A stretch of DNA of 64,000 nucleotides, taken from the NCBI GenBank assembly GCA_010015805.1, contig ML978140.1, positions 353,827 to 417,826 on the forward strand. The letters run 5' to 3'. The notes beneath the pieces are model-generated. The model had not been told where the DNA came from and did not search any database. It saw only the letters and a list, made by a program, of their open reading frames with translations. Shown here one piece after another: positions 1 to 12,001 of the stretch. The position numbers and the translations under genes were made by a program. The DNA is from Rhizodiscina lignyota (taxonomy: Eukaryota; Ascomycota; Dothideomycetes; Aulographales; Rhizodiscinaceae). Position 1 is the stretch's first letter. Each line of letters opens with the position of its first letter.

Positions 1-780
1 CTAATGTTGCGAACTCGATAACATGGCCGCGCGCGGCCAAGATGGCGCAGATCTCCAAAATAGGTGCTACAACTCTATCAGCATATGCTGCCACTGAAGC
101 GGCGAAGGCAGACCTGAATTGGTGGAACCTCCAACGGTGACAACGACAAGTATCTTGTGCGATGGATGAATTACGTTTGATTGGACGCTCATCATGGCCA
201 AGTGTCGAATCACTCCGTTCAGTCACGGCGCAAATATGAGATTGTGCCTCCATATCCATCCGTGACAGTCACTCCTATATATAGAGCAAAGATATCGCAT
301 TAGATATGGGTCGTGTAGATGATGGACGTTAATATTGGGCGATCCGGGGGATGGTGTATGGTAAGTAACTTTTTCTTCCCGAATCCCTACCTAGGTATAT
401 TACGATCTGACATTTCCCTGCTCCAAAACCCATGTACTGTATATACATAATCAGGCCTCGGCCGGTGGTCGGCCGCCCAACCTCATTGACCAATATCCGC
501 GTTGAGCAATCAGCCTTGGTTCCCCTGCAAATCCATATATCTTTTCTTCCTACGCCACTTTTTGATGAGTAAAGTACGATAAGCTCTAGCGAGTAAATAG
601 AAGCGGGCCCACTCCATGTCCCAAAGCATGCCGTTCCGTCGATCCAGTCAATCGAATACGTTGCATCGACCTCAACGGACATGTCTATGTGGCTCTTCTA
701 TCTGTTTTCTTCATTCCCTTGCTCTACTATTGCAGATCTGACGCATTCCTCTTATTAGCGGTCGTCTGAGTTCTATAGGG
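1..780. other. Spacer upstream of the MFS gene
   Basis: I see no supportable gene. A 117-codon open frame on the minus strand (329-682) has no recognisable domain and no splice partners. A TATA-like run (TATATATA) lies near 275-282. The last 100 bases should hold the promoter and leader of the transporter that starts at 781. Confidence 0.5.
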
Positions 781-2905
781 ATGATGAGGAAAGCTGCTTT
801 GTTCAGTTTTCGATCCAAACGACATGAAGGAGGAGCAGCAGAAACGTCTTCAACACTCGATACATTGTCGTCCCCAACAGCTCAGAACGATACCACAGGA
901 GAATCCGAAGAAGACACGAGCTCACATGTTAAGGGATGGCGACTACACGTATTGACTGCTGGGTATGGTCATTGGTGAAAAGCTTCCGGACAACACCTTT
1001 GTACTCACGGCTTGCAGGCTATGGGTTGCTCTTTTTCTGTCCACTTTAGAAACGACAATCGTCAGCACCTCTCTAATCTCTATAACGGATGCAATAAATG
1101 GTTTCCGTTTGCGGGATTGGATAGTCACCGCATACTTGCTCACGTATACCGGTATGGACTGCTTCAGCTTCTCGGGACAATGATCATATACTTACAGAAT
1201 TGTGCAGGATTCTTGGTCGTCTACGCCAAATTCGGAGATATCTTCGGACGCAAGAGCATGCTGATCCTCGCTCTTCTGATCTTCATTCTTTTCTCCATAC
1301 TCTGCGGAGCTTCTAATCATATCACTGAGCTGTACGTATTTTCCCAGCCTTCAAGAAGGAGTTCTGGATACTAAATAGACCTGCGAAGCATCCTATTCCG
1401 TGCATTCCAGGGCGTGGGCGCCTCTGGCGTCTACACCATGATCATAGTGCTTGCCCCAACATTGGTACCAAAAGCCGAGTTCGGAAATTATATTGCCATC
1501 GTTTCCACTGTCTTTGTCGTTGCCAGCGTTCTTGGGCCAATCCTCGGGGGTGTAATAAACCATCACTCATCGTGGAGATGGATCTTTCTTTTGAAGTGAG
1601 TACTTGTGGCAATGACAACTCCCAACTGTACATGGTGCTGAGTACTGACATAATTGCAGTGCACCAGGGGGCGCCGTCGCCATCGTTATCCTCCTCTTCT
1701 TTTTACCATCTTCCACTCCATCGCTAAACTTCAAGCTCCGGTCGCATCTGCGACGCAAATTTTCGAAAGCGGCTCTCGCGCGTATAGATGTACTTGGAAT
1801 GTTTTTGCTTTTGGCTTCGTCAATTTTGCTGGTCTTTGCCTTAGAAGAAGCTGGCTCACGATATGCTTGGAAAAGCGCGCCGATTATCACTTCACTACTT
1901 CTGGCCGGCATTCTCGGCGTGGGCTTTGTGTGCTGGGAACTTGTACTCCAGAGATCATCCTTCAAGCAGGAGCCCGTCTTCCCACCGAGGCTTCTTAAGG
2001 GTCGCTTGGTTGCTGCAATGATGTTGTAGGTGAGGATGAGCTTTTGTGGAGATACGAGGCTAATAATGAGACCGCGCGCTAGAACAGCCTTCTTTATCGG
2101 GTTTCCTTTCGTTGCAATTGTCGTCAACATTCCCCAACGAGCCCAGGCCGTCAATGGTCGATCACCTTTTGGGGGTGGATTAGTCCTCCTTCCCCTCTTA
2201 CTCGCATCTCCTCTTGCAACAGCGCTCTCCGGCATCTTGACCTCGAAGTTTAAAGTCCCGCCTTTCTATCTCATCTTCTGCGGATCAATCCTGCAACTTG
2301 TTGGAGTTGGCCTAACCTGCTCGCTTCCGATAGACACCACGTCGAGAATCGCGCCGCAACAGTACGGGTATCAAGTAATCATGGGTCTAGGCTTTGGTTT
2401 AGGTTTGAGCACCATTCTGGTAATTGCACCTTTACTTGTGGAAGGATCGGATCTAGGTAAGAGCAGAATTCGCTCTACTCGGTGGACAGTGCTGATGTAC
2501 TTCTCAACCGCGTAGCCGTCACAATGGGAGCGGTAACACAGATTCGCGTATTGGGAGGAACAATCTCGCTGGCGATTTGGTATTTATGCGCCCCGCTCCC
2601 ATGATATCTGAATCTCTTGCGTCCCTCCCTTTCACTTCCCGTCGGACTGACTCAGATGTAGTTCAACAATCCTCAACAACCATCTCAAAGGCAAACTCGC
2701 CCACTTGATCACGCCTGCGCAAATACAAGCGATATCGGAGAATCTATCGTCGATTCAGAGCCTGTCGCCCACGGAGCGAGCGGCAGTGCGTACCGCGTTT
2801 GCGGAGGGCTACAACAGGCAAAATATCTTCCTCACTGTATTCTCAGGGCTATCGCTCATCGCTTCGTTGTTCTTATGGGAGAGGAAACCACGAGCTGTCA
2901 CTTGA
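781..2905 (+). CDS. MFS drug:H+ antiporter, DHA2 (14-TM) family
   Basis: Plasma-membrane or vacuolar transporter predicted to export small molecules such as toxins, fungicides or secondary metabolites against protons. I read eight exons: 781-962, 1018-1151, 1208-1331, 1389-1595, 1660-2025, 2083-2456, 2516-2579 and 2662-2905. They sum to 564 codons with consistent phases. After a hydrophilic N-terminus of about 55 residues comes the family signature LETTIVSTSL, then the loop motif FGDIFGRK, the motif FRAFQGVGASG and the helix ending WRWIFLLNAP. These are DHA2 landmarks of the TRI12-like fungal efflux pumps. The C-terminus is short and basic. All splice sites are usable and no frame is broken, so it looks functional. 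No biosynthetic genes lie next to it here, so the substrate cannot be inferred. Confidence 0.9.
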
Positions 2906-3958
2906 TGATGAAAAGGTCTAATCTTTACTGGTTTAATTTGACGCACTGTCCTGTTGCCCCAACCGTCCATGTGACAGACAAGCGGTTCGGAGAAATTGAT
3001 TAAGAGATCTTTTATTCATAACGATTAATGCAAGAATGGGTCCTGGTACCTCTATTACGAGCGTCAAGCAGATGGCGTCAGTATTTCCGTCACAGCCATG
3101 CATAAGCCTGTATTCGCAACGCTACACTTCCTGTACCACACCCATGCGTCTTCTTTACCGACCATTAAGTGAATGGAAATGTTTGGGATATCCTCCTCCT
3201 AAATTACTCATTCCGTCATTCCATCTACATAGACAGAGCACTTGGCGAATTGCGACCCTTGGCCTTGCACCATAACAGAGAATGAGAGAATGACACTGCG
3301 GCGCAGCCTTACTATGACATCGCATGTACACTTGCAGCTTTTTCATGAAAAGGACGTCGACTACTGGATAGGCGAGCAGACCAATCCATACGCCAACTAC
3401 ACTGCATTCGCCGCCGAAGGGAAAAAGCCCCATGCAGCGTTTATTATGCGTCCGCATACATCTTCGCGTATGATAACGCGCCCCAGCGCAAATACATTCT
3501 AGCCAAGTGCTTCCAGGTATCAGCACGTACATACTCGGTTGGCTCTACCTCCCCAGTATTCAGTTATGAAGCGAGAGGCGGAGGGATGGAAGATGATGAC
3601 CTATTCGGAATGATCAAGCTTAGGTAGTTAAACGTTGCATTCATCGTAGCCATGCAACGAAGATGCATCGGAGTCATTATAGCTTTACAGAATGCAAGTT
3701 CTCATCCCGGAACAATCAAACACACATTCAGAGGGCGTTATGCAAAGGGGATATTTACGCAGTTTATCACTCAAACCGCGTCCCCAAGATAAGAGCCGTC
3801 CTCTTAATGACTCCCACAATAACCAAACACATGTTCAGATCACAGATGGAGATTCAGAAAAGACCCTCTTAAAGAAATACAGGAGAGCCACCCGGGGATT
3901 GAGAGACTGCGCTCTCTTCTAGCGTACTAGTTTATGGCAAACTAAATAGCCTCCCCAG
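2906..3958. other. Spacer between MFS gene and NLR relic
   Basis: About 1 kb between two converging genes. Short open frames occur on both strands (for example 3242-3502 plus, 3155-3532 minus), but none has a domain, a clear start context or splice partners. I see no gene here. Confidence 0.5.
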
Positions 3959-6900
3959 CTATATAGCGCCATTGTCACGTAGTAGCTGGACGATCTCTTT
4001 ATACCCCTCATGTAAAGCCGTCTGGAGCGCTGTACCTAATTGCCCCCATTTTATATTGACATCGGCGCCGTTGTCAAGTAGTAGCTGCACAATCTCCTTA
4101 TCCACTCCAAACGAGGAAGCCGCCTGGATCGCTGTACCGTACTTCCCGCCTTGTATATTGATATCGGCGCCGCTGTTGAGTAGTAGCTGCATAATCTCCT
4201 TATGCCCCCTATGTGTGGCCGCCTGGAGCGCTACACCATAGTTTCCTCCTTGTACATTAACGTCGGCGCTCTGGTCGAGTAGTAGCTGTACAATCTCTTT
4301 ATGCGCTCCAGCTGAGGCCGCGCGGAGCGCTGTACCAAGGTATGATTCCGTTTGCATATTGACGTCGGCGCCGTTCTTGAGTAGAAGTTGCATAATCTCT
4401 TTATGCTCTCTTCTGAGGCTACTATGAGCGCTGTCTCGTGGTGATCTCCCGCTTGCATATTGACGTCGGCGCCGTTCTCGAGTAACAGTTGTACAGTCTT
4501 TTTATGTCCTCCAGCTGAGGCCGCGTAGAGCGGTGTACCGTACATGCATTGTTCATCGACGTGGAATTTCTTTTGAGCCAAGATATACTCGACGACCGGC
4601 TTTAGACCCACGTAGCTCGACAGAGTCAAATCATTGTAGCCTTCCCAATCATTCCACCGTGCCAGATAAGTCTGGTGTTCTTCGAAATATTCAGGCACCC
4701 AAGCCTTCACCTGCTCTCCAGCCATGTTACAAAGTGTGCGTGCCTTCTTGACTGATCCGGTTGCAACACTAGCTTCCTGCGAGATATAGTGCAAATGCCA
4801 GTGGGCACGGGCGTAGGAGAAGAATGAGGTTTGACCATCAGGACAGTCCTGGGATAGTGTGAGGTCCGGTAGCAGTAAATAGTCAAGGCAGACCAGCGAC
4901 ATCGTGCTGTGTGACTTTGGCATGTTGAAGCGCCCTTCCCACGTATTTTGTCGTTTAGGATTAATAAGGAACTCCCTCGCCGTCTGATGAATGAAATACA
5001 ACTTTGAGTCATAGACACTGAGAAAGAGACCGCATAGATTTGTAACGTCGCCTCTGAATCTCTCTCTTGGCCACAGCATTTTGCTCAGTGCCTTGTGTGA
5101 TTCGGCCTGCTCTTCCCGTAAGGCCAAGGTTAATGCGATATTTGCCTCATCGAGTTCTAGCGGTCGCCCTGCAGAAAGCACAATTTGAAGAAGAGTCTCG
5201 GTCTTCTTTCGATCTTTGCTTCGGTGCAATATCTTTTCGTATGCAGCAGATATCTCGGGCGGTAGTTCGGACAGCAGGTCTTTTACATCTATGGGGCGTC
5301 CGTAACTGCTAGGCGTCTGTTTAATTATATCCACAGTAAGGTGGAGCCAGAGATATGTGCGATGCTCCATACTCTTTAGACGCGCACAAATTGTGTCCCG
5401 GTCCTCACGTTCGAATCCTCTGGCAATGTCAGGCATTTTAGCGTCAATGACGAGATTGATCTCTTGGCTGATTTGCTCGGACTTATCATCAACGTCAACG
5501 CGCAGATATCCGGCTGCACCTGAGAATTTTTTGAAAGATGCCTCCAAGGTGTCGTACGGGCGACTGGTAATGAGAAACTTGACCTTACAGGTGCTTCTCG
5601 ACTTGTCATTCGGGTTGGAGTAGAGTTCTTTGAGCTTCTCGATCAATGCATCCCTGTCTCCTACGTGGCATTCGTCAAGAGCATCGAGGATGCAAACAAA
5701 CAATTTCTCCACTATCCAAGGATTCGGCACATTTCATCAAGAAATCCCAGAGCTTGCCAAACATTTTGGGTAGTTCGTGATTGCTCTTGTGGCTGGGTAG
5801 TGCATTCTCGATCAGGCGACCTGGGGGGTCCTGGGTGAACAGCTGGTGGAGAATTGCGCACAAGGCATTATAATTGTACATACGATTTGGGTCCCCGTCC
5901 TTGAAAAAGAAATGGCAGACGGTAGACGTCGTAACGTTCGTGGATAGCCGTTGCTCATCGACCAGAGCTCGTGACAAGACCGACTTTCCACATCCAGGGC
6001 CGGCAGAGACCCAGAGAAGATGGGACGTGTTGGAGTCGCGCCATTTGTGGAACCTGTCATCGCTGAAGAACCATTCGCATGTGCCTTCCACCTTCCGTGG
6101 GTTGAAGTCTTTGTGGCCCTCGTAGTCGGACGAGAGAGCTTGGAGGAGTTCTTTCTCCCTCTCGTCTTTATCGTGTATCTGGGTCTGATTTTTATTTCTC
6201 TCGAGGATCTGATGGATCTTGCTGAGAATTTCTCGCGACTGTTGTATCTCTTTCAGGTTCTCAGCCCACTGTCTCCTGATTTCGCCCTTCTCCAGGTGAG
6301 GAAGGAGATTGCTGCACTCATTACTCAGGTCTGTAATCTTTGTCGCCTTGGCATCCCAATCGTTCCAGCCGCTCACGTCTTGCCATGCGCGGGACAGCTG
6401 AGATTTGGAGAGGTGGCATATGACACAGGCCTGGTATTCTACAATGTACGAATAAAGCTTGGCTAGAGGTTCGATAAGGCCTTGGTAGTGTTGTTGTCGC
6501 GAGGATCCGAGGTAGGTCTTCTCGCAGATGTCCCAGTAGACTTGGACATCGCAGATGGAATTGAAGCCCTTCAGCATAGCCTCATTTTGTGTGGTGCCGC
6601 TCGTGAGTAGCTACCCGGGTAAGCATACGCGTGAGATGAGGAGGGTTCTATACCTACAGGGAGAAGCAACGAAACACTAGACCATCCTAACGCTGCGTAC
6701 GGCTGGGCGCTGATGGCGTTTTTGACTATCGGGTCAGACCAGAGGAGGAACTTAGCCAGCCTCTCGACTTGTTTTCGTATCTTGATATCCTTGCTCAGAA
6801 GCGGTACCTGCCACTGCCGCTTCTCGCGGTCTTCCAACAGCTGCTTGATGATACATTCAACGTCCCGTGGGGTCGAAAGATCTACGCCGCCGGATGCGTC

Positions 6901-7287
6901 GCCCCGCAGAGAAGCTAGGTGCTTCTTATAATCCGCCGTCAGCTCTGGTTCTCTACTTCGGAATATCTCGAAGGCGAGAGACCATGGATCGCTATCGCGG
7001 TTGGAAGAAGTCGCGTCAGAAATGGCAGGCGAAGACGCCGGTGCGGGTGAGACAAGAGAAGTCTCCAGAGGCTTTTGAACAGGCAATGCGATCTGCTCAA
7101 GAGACGACTGAGCGATACTTGTCACGACTGAGGAGGTTTCAGCTGGCACAGGAGCCACAACCAGCGGTGGAGCAGAGGTTGGGATGGGTTTTATTGCCGG
7201 AGTGTCGGACAGCGAAGCAACTCCGCTGCCAGCCTTTTCCTTTCGCCTTCCCAGCAACTTGTCTTTCACCCGCGAGAATCGTCCCAT
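3959..7287 (-). pseudogene. NACHT-ankyrin NLR (STAND) gene with two frameshifts
   Basis: Fungal NOD-like receptor of the type linked to heterokaryon incompatibility and non-self sensing. It starts at 7287 (MGRFSRVKDKLLG). It has an intron near 6653-6582 (donor GTAGGT), a NACHT-associated N-terminal helical domain, a NACHT P-loop (GPGCGKS) in the 6.0 kb region, a Walker B region near 5.69 kb, a winged-helix-like stretch, and about six ankyrin repeats to the stop at 3959. Two breaks interrupt it. At 5694-5701 a direct 4-base duplication shifts the frame exactly inside Walker B (the other frame continues with ILDALDEC). Near 4405-4415 a one-base loss shifts the frame inside an ankyrin repeat, and the repeat pattern then resumes. 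No intron explains either break. As written, the product stops shortly after GEIVC. It is a decayed allele, or carries two assembly errors. Confidence 0.85.
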
Positions 7288-8890
7288 GATGTCTAGAAAA
7301 TGAGCTTGTGTAGAGAGGATTTATGGCTGTCTGCAGAGTTTGATGTCAGACAAGGCCAACACTCGCCAGTTTGTCGCCCCGGCTGTACAACTGAAATTGA
7401 AAGTTGCGGACACACAGACGAGGCTGCAAGCGGAGTGTGTGGCAGCTTTATTGCGGGTTGTCGTGACAGCACAGCAGCTACAGCCAGCCACTAGGATACA
7501 GCTGAAACGTGCAGCTGCAGCCTCGCGAGGATGCGAGAGAGAGGGGCCAGACATTTTTGCCGCACACGGAATCCACAGCAACGCAGTTACCAGAGGAAGG
7601 AGACTTGTTCCTAGTAGACTTGAGTACTGCACAGCGCTGCATGGTAAGCGTGGAGAAGACAGCGGCAAGGAATAAGCTACTAGTGAGGGAAATGAAGGGA
7701 CTCTGAGTAGTTCAGCAATGGTAGGGTGAAACTACGACCTCTAGAGACGAGAGAATGGGGTAGGAAGATGGAGCTTAATACAGAGCATCCAGATACGCTG
7801 ACTAGCACGGTAAGTACGGGTGCAATGCCGAAGCTATAAAGCAGATAAAGCCAGGCCCCCGACGCTTAATAGTCGCCTATCCTATCCCGGTTGGGGTTGT
7901 GACATCGACCTCATTACCGATGCGGCGAGCAACATCTACACCTATGTAGCCGAAGCAGACGACACAATCCGCCTATACCACAGATGTTCACGAGCTATCG
8001 GTAAAGAGCGTATCACGAATTTTGCAACTTCACGACTCAGCATTTCTGTGATGAGCCCGAGTTGACCAAGGCCCTTTCAGCGATAGAGACGCGCAACGGA
8101 CAGAACATTTCTAACAAGGACCTCCTGAAGCACTGATCCAAAGACTTCACAACTTGTGGTGTCATCAAGAAGGCCTCTTCAATCTATGGCCTAAGTCTAA
8201 GGAACTTCTCCTTCACGAGCCAAAGTGAAATCCGGTTGGCAAGGAACCCATCCCTACTATCAGGTAATACCAGGGCACGTTTCGTCACAAGCTGGCACAC
8301 GAGAATCACCTGAAGCATCCCGAACTCCTTGACGAAGATGGAGTTTTCACAGAGAAGGTCGCTCGTACGATAATGTGCTTCAAGGCAAACCTGTCGATGT
8401 ATCATTCTTGGGTTCGCTAAAGACCACCAAGGACATCACGGCACACCCAGCTCTCATGTATGAGTCCGGCTCTCAATTCCATAACTCTTGAAATAATCTA
8501 TTGAATGCTCGGAAGTCAGGCACTGAATGGCACTTCAGAAGCTTCGCGGCTTGTAAGTGAAGGTTGAGGTGAAGCGTTGAAGGGCCAGAAGAACCGTCAG
8601 GCCAGACGTCAAAGCTAATATATTAATGTGACGCTCGTGTGATATGTCAAACAAATCTATAGCCGGCTGCAACTCTCTAAGGTCAAAGCAGCAGACTCAC
8701 ATTTTTGCAGTGCGTAGAACGATAGATCCGAGCAGGTGGGCAATCAAGTCAAGATTACGAGCTCAACTTCTAAGACATGCAAACCATTGCATTGTTTTCA
8801 ACTACGTCGTGGAAGCAACATAATCCTACTTGCTCTATTTTGTAGCAAAGTCCATTTGACCTATGTTATGCTTTCGCAGAATGCCATCGC
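7288..8890. other. Gene-poor spacer downstream of tRNA ligase, upstream of the NLR
   Basis: The first part (7288-7500) should carry the promoter of the minus-strand NLR. The rest has no intact gene. Open frames near 7340-7706 (plus) are low-complexity and have no domain. A coding-like relic lies at about 8040-8440 and is listed separately. Confidence 0.5.
8040..8440 (+). pseudogene. Decayed coding relic, family not recognised
   Basis: Successive stretches in shifting plus-strand frames read like real protein but are cut by stops and frame changes. The first reads DEPELTKALSAIETRNGQN and runs to a TGA near 8135. A later frame reads HENHLKHPELLDEDGVFTEK near 8300-8360. Hydrophilic, domain-like composition with intervening stops suggests the ruin of a gene rather than random DNA. 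I cannot name the family. It could also be chance. Confidence 0.3.
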
Positions 8891-11419
8891 TTAAAACTTC
8901 GACAACACACCTCTAACACTCCCATCCAGCACGACATGTCCCGGAATGACCAACTCGCTAAACCCAGCATCGCCATCACCCTCATGACTCAACCACTTCT
9001 GCAGCAGATCATTGCTCTCCTTCGGCTTGATGTTCGAGCTCGCCGTGCCAATCGTAACGTGCGGCACCTTATTCACGCTCTGCCACTGCTCTCCCTGATC
9101 CTCGTTCAACAGTCTCGCCACGACGCACATGAGCCGGTTGTCCCAAACGACGCGCTCGAGCATGACGTTGCAAGTGCCGAGCTCCGGCTCCGGGTAGCCT
9201 GACTTTGGTGGATCCTTCTTCATCGCGTCGTCGAAGGCTCGCTCGTGGATGGCGGCGAGCCGATCCCATAGTTCTTGATGCTGCGCTGCGCTGGCCTTGT
9301 GGATGAGCGTGACGTGGAATTCGGACTGTACACGGCGGGTTTGCTGGAGCTGTCGGAACAGGCGTGCGGTGGCAGCATCCTTATCGCTGAAGCAGGCTTC
9401 AACGATTGAGTTGACGCGGGATGCAGGGAGACGGACGGCAAAGAATTCGAGTTTGGGTTGTTTCTTAGCAGGGACGGGTTCGGGTACGGATCCGTATTCA
9501 GCTCCGTTCTGGTCTCTGGATTGAGCGCGCTCGAGTTGTCGTTGCATTTGAACCTGCGTCTGGCGGTCTTTGCCGCCCTTGTTCTTGTTACCGCCACGGA
9601 AGCCGAGGTCGTGCTTGATATCGGGTTTGTAGTCGTTGAGTGCTGCTTCGATCGCGTTGTCGAGATCGTCTGCTGTAGGCATGTCGCGGAATAGCTTGGG
9701 GTACTCTTGGTGCAGCTTCGTGACGATCGTTTCGAGATTGTCCCTCGAAGACGCGGTAACGTCGAGATCAATCGTAAAGTCAAACGCGTCATCTGGAGAC
9801 TCGCTCATATCGAGGGGTTGGAAGCGATACAGGAAGCCTTCCATGATTTCGATTACCGCACCCGAGCCCTTGGCATTCGCTTGAATTGTCTGATGGTTAT
9901 CTCCTCTGCTCAAGACGCGCTCTTGCATTACCCTGCGAATCTCATTGTAGTTTGAGCGATCATGGACCCAATGTAAAGCAACATAGTGTGCATTCGGGAT
10001 GATCTTGCCGACCTCGTCGAAGATTTGCTGTCGCTCCCGCTTCTGGTGGTTGTTCTTGTCCGCGATGACCACCTGCTCTTGGCCGAGAGCAGTGCAGATG
10101 GCCTGAGCGAAGCGCTCCATTCGTCTTTGCTTGCCCTGAATGTTGTCGTTCTGCACATGGCCCCATTGAAAGAGTTTGACCAGAGCAAGAGCAACTGTAG
10201 TTTTGCCGCATCCGATCGTGGCAATAGGAACTAGTACGACATTGCTTGTGACATCTCCTGACGCGACCTCTCCATTCTCAATCTCTTGTCGAATGATGTC
10301 GGCACCATTTACACCTCTGTCCGCCAAAAAATCGTTCCGCAGAGCAATAATCCCGTGATTCTGGTTGTAGAGCTTGGTCAGATGGGGCTCTTTGACGAAG
10401 CGTCGACGTGCGTAGAGAAGGTAGTCCTCCGTGATCTTCTTGTGCTTCTTTATCTTAGGAGACTTTCCGGCGATCACTGCTTTTGTGCACTCTCGCCATT
10501 GCCGGTACATTAGATACGGCTCCTCGAACTTGTACTTGAAAAACCAATCCTCCCATGGACTATCAGCAGTCTCTCTTGCTTGACAACGTATCACGAAGCC
10601 CTCCGTCTCGCGACCCGCATACGAGCCAGTCTCAGCAACCTTGTCGAGAAACTCTTTGACTTGGTGGATGTCGTCTTCCATGACGTACATCGTCTTCTTG
10701 AAGCCCCACTCGTCGGCGAATTGGTCAACGAGATGTCCAGGGTATGTCGCAAATGTAGGAAGGTTGAGGTTGATACCGTGGAGATAGAGGCCTGCTGCCT
10801 CTGGAGTATACGCAAGGACATGCTCCTCGAAGTCATCATCGCAGAGTTCTGCAACGGCCGTGGCATTCATCTCGCGAAGCTTTCGTGCCAGGTCCTCTTT
10901 GGTCTTGCCGACCTGAGCCAAGTGCTTCTCGACCCATCGCTCTCCGGCTGCAGCATGGCTGACATCTATATCTGACCTCTCACCCGTGGAATGCTTGCTG
11001 CAGACCAGCAGCGTGTCGTCGTCCATGCCAGCCATGAATATGATGCACCCATTCTCCTTGACGCTCAGCTCGTACGGTCCTCTTGTGTTCTTCTCCACAT
11101 TCCTCCACTCCGTCTTGCGCACTTCGCCAGTATTGAAGAACTTGTCATATCCTCTGACTACGATCTGTGGATCGCCTTTGGAGTTCTTGCACGTGAATAG
11201 GCCGCGGGCATAGGTAATGAGGTTGGGTTTCTTGTAGTCCCAGTCTTGCATTCGCCAGGAATCCACAGTGCGTCCAGTTGGGAGGTGAAATGTGCTCTTT
11301 TTGACAGAGAAGCCGCCTTTGCCTCTGCCCTTCTTCTGATGTGCCTCCAGGCCCTGAACCATCATTCTGACCTCGTGCACATCCTGGGCGGCATAGGGAG
11401 CCTTCTCGCGGTGAGCCAT
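8891..11419 (-). CDS. TRL1: Fungal tRNA ligase (ligase-kinase-CPDase)
   Basis: Trifunctional enzyme that heals and seals tRNA halves after intron removal and, in yeast, joins HAC1 exons in the unfolded protein response. Single exon, 842 residues, the usual length. The N-terminal adenylyltransferase has ligase motif I with KENG (nucleotidyl Lys121), and later motifs include EGFVIR near residue 273. The central polynucleotide kinase has P-loop GCGKTT at 403-408. The C-terminal 2H cyclic phosphodiesterase has its two motifs HVTL (702-705) and HVTI (787-790). All three active sites look complete. The start at MAHREKAPYAAQDV is the first Met of the frame. The upstream neighbour region 11420-12001 separates it from the tail of the aldo-keto reductase, which is on the same strand. 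Confidence 0.95.
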   Translation of the reverse strand: MAHREKAPYAAQDVHEVRMMVQGLEAHQKKGRGKGGFSVKKSTFHLPTGRTVDSWRMQDWDYKKPNLITYARGLFTCKNSKGDPQIVVRGYDKFFNTGEVRKTEWRNVEKNTRGPYELSVKENGCIIFMAGMDDDTLLVCSKHSTGERSDIDVSHAAAGERWVEKHLAQVGKTKEDLARKLREMNATAVAELCDDDFEEHVLAYTPEAAGLYLHGINLNLPTFATYPGHLVDQFADEWGFKKTMYVMEDDIHQVKEFLDKVAETGSYAGRETEGFVIRCQARETADSPWEDWFFKYKFEEPYLMYRQWRECTKAVIAGKSPKIKKHKKITEDYLLYARRRFVKEPHLTKLYNQNHGIIALRNDFLADRGVNGADIIRQEIENGEVASGDVTSNVVLVPIATIGCGKTTVALALVKLFQWGHVQNDNIQGKQRRMERFAQAICTALGQEQVVIADKNNHQKRERQQIFDEVGKIIPNAHYVALHWVHDRSNYNEIRRVMQERVLSRGDNHQTIQANAKGSGAVIEIMEGFLYRFQPLDMSESPDDAFDFTIDLDVTASSRDNLETIVTKLHQEYPKLFRDMPTADDLDNAIEAALNDYKPDIKHDLGFRGGNKNKGGKDRQTQVQMQRQLERAQSRDQNGAEYGSVPEPVPAKKQPKLEFFAVRLPASRVNSIVEACFSDKDAATARLFRQLQQTRRVQSEFHVTLIHKASAAQHQELWDRLAAIHERAFDDAMKKDPPKSGYPEPELGTCNVMLERVVWDNRLMCVVARLLNEDQGEQWQSVNKVPHVTIGTASSNIKPKESNDLLQKWLSHEGDGDAGFSELVIPGHVVLDGSVRGVLSKF

Positions 11420-12001
11420 AGCTGCAATTTTGTAATTGAAGAGTCGTCGGTGTTAGCTGGAGGTGATAAGATGTTAGCAATATTTACAAAGAGGTAGTTT
11501 TCGACCTTCAGAAGGATACTGCGACAGAGCAAATAATTGTGGCAGCAGCAGCCCAGTGCAACTCAGCCGTGTTAAATCGCCAAGATGAGTCACGTTGCCT
11601 TGATAGACACTGTGTGACCGTGAATGGGAATTACCACGACTGAATAGCACCGCCTTCAACGCTGATTCCAAAGCGTCTAGCGGTGTTCGAGTCACAATTT
11701 GAGGCTGATGATGTCGACAGGCATTCTCAAACTTCGCCCCAAGTGCCTGGAGCTCGATGTCGAGTCGGAAAGTGCCGTGTTAAGCGAGAGGCCATCGACA
11801 GGGGGACCGCGGCTTCCTTCAGCCCTATCTCTACTGCACTTTAGCCTGAATATCCTTGCCAAGAGATTTATTGTGGATTTTATCGTTATCCGTCACGCTT
11901 ATTCTATCCAAATCGTTTCTAGCTAATGCATGGTATCAACGAAGCTGATACGGAAGGTAAGCCCTCAAGCAAAGCTCTCCAAGTGCGCCGCCTGCTACCA
12001 T
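11420..12001. other. Spacer upstream of tRNA ligase
   Basis: About 580 bases between the tRNA ligase start and the end of the aldo-keto reductase. It should hold the ligase promoter and the reductase 3' region. Small open frames (11474-11695 minus, 11699-11926 plus) show no domain, and I see no gene. Confidence 0.5.

Noticed and set aside
329-682. 117-codon minus-strand frame upstream of the MFS gene
   Set aside because: No domain or conserved pattern. Single-exon frame in a non-coding spacer.
781-2905. Idea that the MFS gene is a pseudogene because its frame changes often
   Set aside because: All changes are explained by seven introns with proper GT..AG ends and consistent phases. Summed exons give 564 intact codons.
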